From an uncultured Lachnospiraceae bacterium (GTDB taxonomy: Bacteria; Bacillota; Clostridia; Lachnospirales; Lachnospiraceae): a stretch of 5,742 bases of DNA. Below the pieces are notes generated by a model. It searched no databases. It saw only the letters and a list, made by a program, of their open reading frames with translations, and was not told the origin of the DNA. Below are positions 1 through 5,681 of the stretch, piece by piece. The position numbers and the translations under genes are program-made. The DNA is taken from contig CANTGP010000217.1 of NCBI GenBank assembly GCA_947653315.1, forward strand, positions 1 to 5,742. The letters run 5' to 3'. How positions within the stretch are numbered: the first letter of the stretch is position 1; every line of letters starts with the position of its first letter.

Positions 1-25
1 AAACCTCCCGCGCACTTCCGGCGGG
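1..25 (-). terminator. possible terminator hairpin after the GH112 gene (cut by window edge)
   Basis: Just after the phosphorylase stop codon, the minus strand reads CCCGC, a nine-base loop, GCGGG, then AGGTTT to the window edge. The five-base perfect G+C stem followed by the start of a T run would suit an intrinsic terminator. The T tract is cut off, so the call is tentative. Confidence 0.35.
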
Positions 26-26
26 C

Positions 27-2204
27 TTACCAATCCGTCTCCATGTCTACCCAGCGCATCTCCATGGGGGCAAGTTCCAGCCGCAGTTTCCGTTCGCCTT
101 CCACATAAAGATCCGTCTGCTTCGGTTCTTTGGAATTGTTAATCACCGCAATTTTCCCTGTCTGTTCAAATACCGCCAGCTCCGTATCCACATTGGTGAC
201 ATAATACTTTTTCATTTCGTCTTCCCTGTGCGCCGCATAATAAATGGCACGCAGAAGAATGCGGCAGTTTTGGGGGGAATAAGGAAGTCCCGTAAAATAA
301 ACGCTTCTCCCCTTCCCATATTCGTTTACCACCAAGCGGCTGTACTTTCCGTCCATATCCAAAATCTGGTAATGTTCCCCCTGGGCATAAATCCGGCTCT
401 TGCCTTCGCCGAAATCAATGCTGCCTTCCAATCCGATATCTTCCAAAATAAAATGGTTACGGTCCATCTCGTTATATTTATCCGTACTCATGGAAAAGCC
501 AAGTTCCCGGTCCACGCCGAGTACGTCGCTTAACTGGAAATACCTTCCCTGGTACTGGCAGGCGCTCGGTTCCCCCACGCCGATGAAACCGCCGCCGTCA
601 TCCACGAATTTACGGATGGCACAGACTACGGCTTCCTCCTTCCAGTATTCCGCCCCGCTCCATGAAGTATAAGCATCCCCCGCATTAATGATTACCCGGA
701 TGGCAGGGTCCAGCCCCTCCTTCAATTCTTCGAAAGTGACAAACTCCACTTCCACGGGCATCCCGCTCAGACATTCAATAACGCCCACATACGAATAAAT
801 CTCCCGGTACCAAAGGGCATGGTGCACCTGGTTCGCCATCCACCTCCTGATATTGCCCCAGCAATTTAGGACCGCCACCTTAAAAGGCGCCGTGTAAGCC
901 TTAGTTCCCTGCATGTTTTCGTGTATTTGGCGGAATTCGTCCACTACCCTGCTTACCTGTCCGATAAAACCCGGCCATTCGTCCGCCAGTTTCAGATAAC
1001 CGCCATATCCGATCCGGTCCAAAGGCGAACGCAGGATTGCCCTTCTCGCCTTCATCCAATTGTCCTGCGCTTCCCCGATGGGATCCCCGCCCTCCGTGAA
1101 CACATCGGGGAAAAAGTAGGGAAGCAGGCGTCCTTCCGTATAGTTCACGCCCTTAATATCCGAAATCATGCGCAGGGTCACCCCGTCGCCAACGGAACCG
1201 ACCACCGCATCCAATCCGATCTCCGGAAAATATTTTCCGAAGGGCTCGGTTCCAATCCAGTGGTCCCCAAGAAACATCATGGCTTCTTTCCCGTAACCAT
1301 GAACAATATCCACCAGTTCCTTTGCCAGTTTGGAGACTTCGATCTGCTGGAATTCCATGAAATCCTTAAATTCCTTGGACGGCACCCGGAAAATGGAATT
1401 ATGGTAGCCCTCATCCACGATGAATTCCGGCCGGAAACGGTACCCTGCCCATTTTTCAAACCGTTCCAACACATACGGGCTGACGCTGGCACTGTAACCG
1501 AACCATTCCACAAACTTCTCCCGTTTCTTATCGTCAAAGGTCAGCGTAAACTGATGGAAAAAAGTGGTAAATCGTACCACGTCCACATGGGGATTTTCCT
1601 CACACCATCTTTTCAGTTTTTCCTTCACATAGACTTGCGTCTTCGGCTGCCGCACGTCATAGGTAAGCTGGTGCGGCGCATCCTTCCAGTCGTTGGTAAT
1701 GAAATTGTACATATGCACGGGATCCCATATAAGGAATGCGAGAAAGCTCACCGTGTATTGATGGTACGGCTTCGTTTCGATAACCACTTCGCCGGTCGTT
1801 TCATCATATTCCCATTTTTCCGCCGGAACCGGTTCTCCCGTGGTCCTGTCCATGACTTCCCACCACCGTTTGGGGGAATCGATGGTATTCACTTTTAACT
1901 GTTCCCTGTGAAACCCCTTCATGAGTTCGATTCTCAGACTTTCCCCCTTCGCCGTCACGCGGTCGCTGATTAAGTATTCCTGCTGGATTTCCTCCGGATT
2001 TTTCATTGCCCATTCATTGTCTTTCCGGGTGGTATAATAAGTGGCATAAATTTTCGCATTTTGGCGCAGCAGTTCTTCCGGCATGGCAGTTCCGTCACAA
2101 TCCCTTAAGGCATCCGCCCCAAGCAGTTCCTTTAAGCGTATGGTCGCATCCACCATATCCACATCCGTAGGCAGCGTCAGTCTTCCCGTGTTTTCCTTTT
2201 GCAT
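27..2204 (-). CDS. GH112 beta-galactoside phosphorylase (1,3-beta-galactosyl-N-acetylhexosamine phosphorylase type)
   Basis: A 725-residue protein that I recognise as a GH112 phosphorylase. Family members are cytoplasmic and split a beta-galactoside (lacto-N-biose, galacto-N-biose or galactosyl-1,4-rhamnose) with phosphate, releasing galactose 1-phosphate. The N-terminal GRLTLPTD (residues 7-14), MYNFITNDW (165-173), WFGYSASVSP (234-243) and FLGDHWIGTEPFGKYF (311-326) are family-like. Asp314 in FLGD matches the position of the general acid known from the Bifidobacterium enzyme (D313). Length is normal for the family, with the TIM-barrel in the first 450 residues, then a flavodoxin-like middle region (GGGFIGVGEPSACQYQGRY, 537-555) and a C-terminal beta region. 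The ATG start is supported by AGGAGG eight bases upstream. No signal peptide is visible. An intrinsic terminator lies just upstream, between it and the membrane gene. The exact acceptor sugar cannot be assigned by eye, because galacto-N-biose, lacto-N-biose and galactosyl-rhamnose enzymes all belong here. No galT, galE or nahK partner is in view. Confidence 0.93.
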   Translation of the reverse strand: MQKENTGRLTLPTDVDMVDATIRLKELLGADALRDCDGTAMPEELLRQNAKIYATYYTTRKDNEWAMKNPEEIQQEYLISDRVTAKGESLRIELMKGFHREQLKVNTIDSPKRWWEVMDRTTGEPVPAEKWEYDETTGEVVIETKPYHQYTVSFLAFLIWDPVHMYNFITNDWKDAPHQLTYDVRQPKTQVYVKEKLKRWCEENPHVDVVRFTTFFHQFTLTFDDKKREKFVEWFGYSASVSPYVLERFEKWAGYRFRPEFIVDEGYHNSIFRVPSKEFKDFMEFQQIEVSKLAKELVDIVHGYGKEAMMFLGDHWIGTEPFGKYFPEIGLDAVVGSVGDGVTLRMISDIKGVNYTEGRLLPYFFPDVFTEGGDPIGEAQDNWMKARRAILRSPLDRIGYGGYLKLADEWPGFIGQVSRVVDEFRQIHENMQGTKAYTAPFKVAVLNCWGNIRRWMANQVHHALWYREIYSYVGVIECLSGMPVEVEFVTFEELKEGLDPAIRVIINAGDAYTSWSGAEYWKEEAVVCAIRKFVDDGGGFIGVGEPSACQYQGRYFQLSDVLGVDRELGFSMSTDKYNEMDRNHFILEDIGLEGSIDFGEGKSRIYAQGEHYQILDMDGKYSRLVVNEYGKGRSVYFTGLPYSPQNCRILLRAIYYAAHREDEMKKYYVTNVDTELAVFEQTGKIAVINNSKEPKQTDLYVEGERKLRLELAPMEMRWVDMETDW

Positions 2205-2219
2205 TCCGTTTACCTCCTG
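2197..2219 (-). promoter_or_regulatory. ribosome binding site of the GH112 gene
   Basis: The minus strand shows ACAGGAGG, then TAAACGGA, then the ATG at 2204. This full-length Shine-Dalgarno at eight-base spacing fixes the start. The AGGAGG is perfectly complementary to CCTCCT at the 3' side of the terminator hairpin immediately upstream. Confidence 0.8.
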
Positions 2220-2240
2220 TTTTCCTTTTCAGATTTGTTT

Positions 2241-2268
2241 AAAAAAGGAGGAACCTTCCAGTTCCTCC
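2241..2268 (-). terminator. intrinsic terminator after the membrane-protein gene
   Basis: On the minus strand, GGAGGAAC (2268-2261), loop TGGAAG (2260-2255) and GTTCCTCC (2254-2247) form a perfect eight-base-pair stem, followed directly by six T residues (2246-2241). It sits 26 bases after the stop of the 209-residue membrane protein and 36 bases before the phosphorylase start. It should end the upstream transcript wholly or partly. Only about 36 bases separate the T tract from the phosphorylase ATG, too few for an independent standard promoter downstream of it. Confidence 0.88.
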
Positions 2269-2294
2269 ACATTTCTTTATCCGATTCCGCATTC

Positions 2295-2924
2295 TTATCC
2301 GCGTTTGTATCCACGGTATATGAAGAACACGCCAAGAAGCACCAGCGCCACTCCGATACCGAACAGGACGCGCACCGCCGTAAAGCTGCGGTACTGAATC
2401 ACCAGCGGATCCCCCATATCGTCGATGTCACTCCGGGAATACCCCAGTCCCATCAAACTCTCCTTGTAAAAATCGGCAAGCTGGCCTTCCATTACTTCCA
2501 CGGTTCCCTGCATGTAAATTTTGGTAGCCGGTTCCGCGCCGCCCATTATCCAATCTTCCGTTTCTTTCGTTACTTTTTCCATGGCGGACACATCGACCTC
2601 ACGTGCCTTTAAACCGATATAATTTTCCCCTTCCGCTATGGGAATCAGGTAATACCTGCCGTTTGCCTTATCGCCGCTCCGGGAACCGTCCGAACGCTGT
2701 GTATAAGTGCTTTCCGCCGCATAATATCCAAGGGAATAAACCACTTCCCCTGCCACATGGCTTCCTGCCTTCACTTCCGCCCCGTTGAACATTTCCTCAA
2801 AACTCACTGCCGGTTTAAACGAAACGATAAAGTCGCCCCCGGCATTAAATATCATGACTCCGCCAATCACCAGCAGAATGCAGATATTCACACTCAATGC
2901 ACCAAACAGCCTTTTCACGCTCAT
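2295..2924 (-). CDS. two-transmembrane-segment protein of unknown function
   Basis: A 209-residue protein. One hydrophobic segment lies near the N terminus (about residues 7-27, FGALSVNICILLVIGGVMIF) and one near the C terminus (about 183-203, AVRVLFGIGVALVLLGVFFI), ending in the positive tail YRGYKRG. By the positive-inside rule, both ends face the cytoplasm and the roughly 150-residue middle (28-180) lies outside. The middle is polar and acidic, with YYLIPIAEGENYIGLKARE (91-109), and has no cysteines or recognisable catalytic motif. It resembles uncharacterised clostridial membrane proteins (possibly the DUF6709 group, from memory and unconfirmed). I chose the ATG at 2924 because GGGAGGAG lies about seven bases upstream. 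An in-frame ATG at 2954 has no good ribosome binding site. A strong promoter lies about 120 bases upstream and a terminator lies downstream, so it looks like a single-gene transcript. Function is unknown. Confidence 0.8.
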   Translation of the reverse strand: MSVKRLFGALSVNICILLVIGGVMIFNAGGDFIVSFKPAVSFEEMFNGAEVKAGSHVAGEVVYSLGYYAAESTYTQRSDGSRSGDKANGRYYLIPIAEGENYIGLKAREVDVSAMEKVTKETEDWIMGGAEPATKIYMQGTVEVMEGQLADFYKESLMGLGYSRSDIDDMGDPLVIQYRSFTAVRVLFGIGVALVLLGVFFIYRGYKRG

Positions 2925-2926
2925 TT

Positions 2927-3007
2927 TTACTCTCCTCCCTCTCTTTTCCGGCATCTTTCACGGTTTCCCACCGGTTTCGGCAGCACGCGTTCTTCCAATT
3001 TCACCAT
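2927..3007 (-). CDS. candidate 26-codon leader ORF ahead of the membrane-protein gene
   Basis: On the transcript from the upstream promoter, an ATG at 3007 opens a frame of 26 codons. The peptide begins MVKLEERVLPKPVGNR, ends in CRKREGGE, and is strongly charged. Its TAA lies two bases before the ATG of the membrane-protein gene, and its last codons contain that gene's Shine-Dalgarno. This arrangement would allow translational coupling. Against it, the nearest ribosome-binding-like AAGGAG is 18 bases before the ATG and lies within a predicted stem. It may simply be a chance open frame in the leader. Confidence 0.25.
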   Translation of the reverse strand: MVKLEERVLPKPVGNRERCRKREGGE

Positions 3008-3033
3008 AAAAGCAGCCGGACAGCGCTCCTTTT
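3008..3033 (-). promoter_or_regulatory. stem-loop in the 5' leader of the membrane-protein gene
   Basis: In the leader RNA, AAAAGGAGC (3033-3025) can pair with GCTGCTTTT (3016-3008), with one mismatch, around an eight-base loop. It starts about 14 bases after the expected transcription start. The stem would hide the AAGGAG sequence that precedes the short leader frame. Only four T residues end the second arm, so it is not a convincing terminator. Confidence 0.35.
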
Positions 3034-3053
3034 TGTATGTATTTATGTATGAG

Positions 3054-3083
3054 ATAATAACATGTTTCCACGGCTTATGTCAA
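3054..3083 (-). promoter_or_regulatory. sigma-A promoter of the membrane-protein gene
   Basis: The minus strand carries a perfect -35 TTGACA (3083-3078), an 18-base spacer and a -10 TATTAT (3059-3054; one mismatch to TATAAT). Transcription would start near 3047, giving a leader of about 120 bases before the ATG at 2924. The surrounding DNA is locally A+T-rich compared with the genes. It lies just outside the inverted-repeat element, so the element separates this transcript from the lar operon. Confidence 0.8.
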
Positions 3084-3178
3084 TATTGTATATTTTCCAA
3101 ATCCGTCCCAAAGTAACAGTTCAGCCTGAATGTTGTGTTGGGGCGGACGCCCGTGCGTGGTTTTTTTAGTGACCGTCA

Positions 3179-3191
3179 GCAGTACAACTGC
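3179..3191. repeat. short hairpin inside the inverted-repeat element
   Basis: GCAGT, a three-base loop ACA and ACTGC form a perfect five-base stem in the left part of the element centre. No T tract follows on either strand, so it is not a terminator. It is short enough to arise by chance on its own. Confidence 0.45.
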
Positions 3192-3276
3192 CTGTCCCGG
3201 TTTTCCGTGCACTTTTTTCGGCTGGAGGTTTCTAAGCAGAATGGGAAAGTGTGTCACAGGCTGCGGTCGTCCTCAA

Positions 3277-3309
3277 GCGGCATCCATGCCGCCTGCGGGT
3301 GTCCCGCAG
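3277..3309. repeat. two adjacent perfect hairpins in the element centre
   Basis: GCGGCAT, CC, ATGCCGC (3277-3292) is followed with no gap by CTGCGGG, TGT, CCCGCAG (3293-3309). Each is a perfect seven-base inverted repeat; the first would open to six pairs with a four-base loop. Neither is followed by a T run on either strand, which argues against ordinary terminators. Two back-to-back G+C-rich stems resemble the paired hairpins of intergenic repeat families. Confidence 0.7.
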
Positions 3310-3368
3310 CCCGTAAAAAAACTCCCGCCCGTGCGTCCGCTTCCGAACACAATATTTCGGGCAGACCG

Positions 3369-4280
3369 TTACGTTCCCCTATTGGTACTTTCCGCATTCC
3401 CTTTCACATCATCCATGCTCCCGGAACGGAACCCCTCCAAATCCAGCGTGACATATCCGTACCCCAAATCTTTCAGGTAAGCCGCAACCTCAACCCTATG
3501 GCACATCAGTACCGGAAATTCCTCCGCATCCACTTCAATCCGTGCCACCGTACCGTGCACCCGAAGCCTTACATTCCGTAACCCAAGTCCCTTCAGATAA
3601 TTCTCCCCCTGTTCCACCCGGCGCATTTTTCCGTAAGTTAAAGGTGTCCCATAGGGAAATCTCGTGGCAAGGCAGGGAGCTGCCGGTTTGGAAGCCGCCG
3701 TAAGTCCGTATGCCGCCGCAAGCGTCCGCACTTCTTCCTTTGTCATATGCACTTTTGCCAAAGGGCTGACAATCCCAAGTTCTTTCAACGCCTTTATGCC
3801 GGGCCGGTACACATGCAAATCGTCCTCGTTGGTTCCTTCCAGTATGGCAGGAATCCCCAATTCCCCCGCACGCTCCAGCATCTTCCGGAACAGGTATTTT
3901 TTGCAGCGGTAACAGCGGTCCGGCGGATTGTCCGTGATTCCCGCTTCCTCCAGCTCATCCACGGTCAGGATGAGGTGTATGGCTCCCATTTCCTGCGCTG
4001 TCCTGCGCGCTTCTCCCGCTTCACCCACAGGATGCAGTTTGCTCTGCACCGTTACTCCATATACTTTCTTTCCGGTTTCCGCCGCCGCGTCACACGCCAG
4101 TTTTAACAGCAGGCTGCTGTCCGCTCCGCCGGAAAAAGCCACCATGGTATCCTGTGCGGCATACTCCGCCATCAGGGCAAGCAGACATTCCTTTTTTTGG
4201 GTAAAATCCTGTTCCCTTTCCCATTCCCGTCCCACTGTTTCCATTCCTTCCGCCGCTCCCATTCTTTCCGCTGCTTCCAT
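3369..4280 (-). CDS. larE: ATP-dependent sacrificial sulfur transferase LarE
   Basis: A 303-residue PP-loop protein. LarE adenylates the carboxylates of pyridinium dicarboxylate mononucleotide and, in well-studied members, gives up the sulfur of its own cysteine to form thiocarboxylates for the nickel-pincer cofactor. Seen here: the PP-loop SGGADSSLL (residues 50-58), VTVQSKLHP (76-84), NPPDRCYRCKKYLF (118-131), EGTNEDD (148-154), and KPAAPCLATRFPYG (198-211) with Cys203 at the sacrificial position. The single cysteine in that last motif suggests the sacrificial type rather than the iron-sulfur-cluster type. The ATG at 4280 follows AAGGAG by six bases. An in-frame TTG at 4298 has no ribosome binding site. 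The first 25-30 residues are a Glu/Met/Gly-rich extension not needed for the family core. It starts 21 bases after the larC stop, so it is in the same operon. Its stop codon lies inside one arm of the inverted-repeat element. Confidence 0.94.
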   Translation of the reverse strand: MEAAERMGAAEGMETVGREWEREQDFTQKKECLLALMAEYAAQDTMVAFSGGADSSLLLKLACDAAAETGKKVYGVTVQSKLHPVGEAGEARRTAQEMGAIHLILTVDELEEAGITDNPPDRCYRCKKYLFRKMLERAGELGIPAILEGTNEDDLHVYRPGIKALKELGIVSPLAKVHMTKEEVRTLAAAYGLTAASKPAAPCLATRFPYGTPLTYGKMRRVEQGENYLKGLGLRNVRLRVHGTVARIEVDAEEFPVLMCHRVEVAAYLKDLGYGYVTLDLEGFRSGSMDDVKGNAESTNRGT

Positions 4281-4301
4281 TGCCGTCTCCTTTTCCAATC
4301 C
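4281..4301 (-). promoter_or_regulatory. larC-larE junction and larE ribosome binding site
   Basis: The 21 bases between the larC TAA and the larE ATG contain AAAAGGAG, ending six bases before the ATG. This makes ATG 4280 the start rather than TTG 4298, which follows the larC stop too closely to have its own site. The tight spacing supports co-transcription. Confidence 0.75.
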
Positions 4302-5648
4302 TTAAACCGGCTCCGTTCCTTCCGTCCGCTGCCACTGGTCAAAAACCTGCCGGAGCGGTACGCCGTTCTTTTCCGCCAACGTTGCGGCGCTTTCGTATTC
4401 GGGATAGCACCTTTGCGTCCCGTCGGGCAGAGTACACCGTTTCACTTTCAGTTCGCCATAGGGCAGCATCCGGCTTTCCATTTGCCTTGGCAGTACCGTC
4501 CGCTCCATCTGCACACGCCGGATACCGATAGTGGTGGTTTCCCGGAAAATCAACCGCTCCAATTCTTCCCGTTTCCCTTCGTCACAGATTACGGTCAACT
4601 GGTATGCCGGACGGTTTTTCTTCATATATACGGGGGTGTAATACACATCCCTCGCGCCGGATGCCAGCAGAAGGTTCATCACATAACCAAGGGTTTCCCC
4701 CGTGCAGTCGTCCATATTGGTTTCCAGCTTGCAGACGGTACTGCTTTCACTACCGGTTTCCGCTCCGGCAGGCTCCACCAGCATGGCGCGCAGCAGACTC
4801 GGCCTTTCATATTGACGCTTTCCGGCTCCGGTTCCCGTCTTCTTTACGGTAAATTCCGACGGAAGCCTGTCCGATGTCCGCAGGGCCGCCACGATTGCCG
4901 CCCCCGTGGGCGTCACCAGTTCGCCTTCCATGCCGGTCATCCTAAGGGGGATTCCATGGGCTTCCACAATATGAAGCACCGCAGGGACGGGTACCGGAAG
5001 TATCCCGTGTTGGCACCGGATGCTGCCGCTCCCTTCGCATACATACGGTACGATGACTTCCGTAATATCAAGGTTGTCAAGGCATACCGCCACGGTAAGG
5101 ATGTCCACAATGGAGTCCACCGCACCCACCTCATGGAAATGCACCTGCTCTAAAGATGTCCCGTGCGCCTTTGCTTCCGCCTGTGCCAAAATGCGGAACA
5201 TGGCGGACGCCGTTTCCTTCGCCCTGCTGCTGATTTGCGCTTTTCCGATAATATCCAACACTTCCTGCAGCCCCCTGTGTTCATGGGAACCGTGATGACC
5301 GTGGGAATGTGTCCCGTGGACATGTTCTCCGTGCCTATGCCCTTCCCCGGCACATTCCCCATGCACATGTCCTTCTTCTGCATGTCGGCTTTCCTGCTGC
5401 CTGTGTCCGAATAAATAATCCATATCATGGTCATGATTCTCGTGTTCTTTATCCAGCTTCACACGGAAATCACATACATCCAGTCCGGCTTTCTTAACCC
5501 TGCTTATTTCCACTTCAAAGCCCTGTACCGGCAGGCTTTTCCACGCCTGCTCCAGCACTGTCCTGTCAGCGCCCAAATCCAATAATGCCGCCGCCGTCAT
5601 GTCCCCGCTGATTCCCGATTCACATTCCAAATATAATGTCTGTCCCAT
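4302..5648 (-). CDS. larC: nickel-pincer cofactor nickel insertion protein LarC
   Basis: A 448-residue LarC, the CTP-dependent cyclometallase that inserts nickel into the thiolated pincer precursor. The N-terminal domain begins GQTLYLECESGISGDMT and contains VHFHEVGAVDSIVDI (residues 169-183) and TPTGAAI (246-252). The C-terminal, nucleotide-binding half contains TNMDDCTGETLGYVM (310-324), TPVYMKKNRPAYQLTV (338-353) and TTIGIRR (372-378). A histidine-rich segment lies between the first conserved block and the rest (about 69-124). In Lactiplantibacillus plantarum the two halves come from separate frames joined by programmed frameshifting. Here they form one uninterrupted frame. I prefer the ATG at 5648, nine bases after AAAAGGAG. 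The frame also opens with a GTG at 5678 and an ATG at 5657, but neither is well placed for that site. It lies 33 bases after larB and 21 bases before larE, so it is in the operon. Confidence 0.95.
   Translation of the reverse strand: MGQTLYLECESGISGDMTAAALLDLGADRTVLEQAWKSLPVQGFEVEISRVKKAGLDVCDFRVKLDKEHENHDHDMDYLFGHRQQESRHAEEGHVHGECAGEGHRHGEHVHGTHSHGHHGSHEHRGLQEVLDIIGKAQISSRAKETASAMFRILAQAEAKAHGTSLEQVHFHEVGAVDSIVDILTVAVCLDNLDITEVIVPYVCEGSGSIRCQHGILPVPVPAVLHIVEAHGIPLRMTGMEGELVTPTGAAIVAALRTSDRLPSEFTVKKTGTGAGKRQYERPSLLRAMLVEPAGAETGSESSTVCKLETNMDDCTGETLGYVMNLLLASGARDVYYTPVYMKKNRPAYQLTVICDEGKREELERLIFRETTTIGIRRVQMERTVLPRQMESRMLPYGELKVKRCTLPDGTQRCYPEYESAATLAEKNGVPLRQVFDQWQRTEGTEPV
5277..5444 (-). 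other. histidine-rich metal-binding segment within LarC
   Basis: This 56-codon stretch encodes about 17 histidines in alternating patterns such as GHVHGE, GHRHGEHVHG and THSHGHHGSHEH, mixed with Glu and Gly. Such segments are common in nickel-handling proteins, and here it probably stores or funnels nickel. The repeated GGN-CAY codons make the DNA locally repetitive, so the length may vary between strains. The metal role is inferred from composition and from LarC's known nickel function. Confidence 0.8.
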
Positions 5649-5657
5649 TTTGGCCAT

Positions 5658-5668
5658 CTCCTTTTCAT
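5658..5668 (-). promoter_or_regulatory. ribosome binding site of larC
   Basis: The minus strand reads AAAAGGAG, then ATGGCCAAA, then the ATG at 5648. The strong Shine-Dalgarno is nine bases from that ATG, whereas the ATG at 5657 directly abuts it. This decides in favour of the protein starting MGQTLYLE. Confidence 0.65.
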
Positions 5669-5681
5669 TTTTAAACACGCT

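Larger units (their letters stand above)
2925..3368. other. intergenic region between larE and the membrane-protein gene
   Basis: This 444-base stretch contains no convincing conventional gene. From right to left it holds most of the inverted-repeat element, the sigma-A promoter, a leader stem-loop and a short candidate leader frame. No classic larE terminator is visible. The T7 tract at 3321-3315 on the minus strand has no good stem immediately before it. Confidence 0.7.
3113..3372. repeat. 260-base MITE-like element with long imperfect terminal inverted repeats
   Basis: The plus strand from 3113 to 3168 and the minus strand from 3372 to 3314 read as the same sequence with differences, in the same order: GTAAC; then AATGTTGTGTT in one arm and AATATTGTGTT in the other; then GCGGACGC, a G+C-rich stretch, and TTTTTTTA. 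By eye the arms agree at roughly three quarters of positions with a few short gaps. The 145-base centre (3169-3313) is not shared between the arms and holds small hairpins. No transposase or convincing gene is inside. The right arm includes the larE stop codon. The layout fits a non-autonomous mobile element or a dispersed intergenic repeat. A locally evolved structured RNA or a transcription-end structure is the alternative. Confidence 0.6.

Noticed and set aside
921..1898. 325-codon plus-strand open frame
   Set aside because: It lies wholly opposite the GH112 gene, whose protein is clearly a family member; the plus-strand product has no recognisable domain and looks like an antisense shadow.
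2280..2400. Possible promoter for the phosphorylase within the end of the membrane gene (TTGGCG with a weak GATACA)
   Set aside because: Both boxes match the consensus poorly, and it would lie upstream of the terminator, so it would still need read-through.
2925..2954. Ten-residue N-terminal extension of the membrane protein (ATG at 2954)
   Set aside because: No Shine-Dalgarno precedes it, while the ATG at 2924 has GGGAGGAG at good spacing.
3141..3168. Plus-strand GGGC/GCCC hairpin followed by T7 as a terminator
   Set aside because: The stem is only four pairs and lies about eight bases before the T run; there is no plus-strand gene for it to end. The matching T7 in the other arm is better explained as part of the inverted repeat.
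3075..3257. 60-codon minus-strand frame inside the element
   Set aside because: It starts at a non-ATG codon without a ribosome binding site and runs through to the -35 box of the membrane-gene promoter; no recognisable product.
3130..3581. Plus-strand frames (116 and 148 codons) across the inverted-repeat element
   Set aside because: They overlap each other and run into the antisense of larE, with no good ribosome binding site; the repeat structure explains the region better.
4281..4298. Six-residue extension of LarE from a TTG at 4298
   Set aside because: The TTG has no ribosome binding site and the following codons contain the AAGGAG that serves the ATG at 4280.
4197..5153. 318-codon plus-strand open frame
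   Set aside because: Antisense to larC and larE, both strongly recognisable; composition (Phe/His/Arg/Pro-rich) is typical of a shadow frame.
5649..5678. Ten-residue extension of LarC from a GTG at 5678
   Set aside because: It starts three bases after the larB stop without a clear ribosome binding site, and the extra residues precede the conserved start of LarC.
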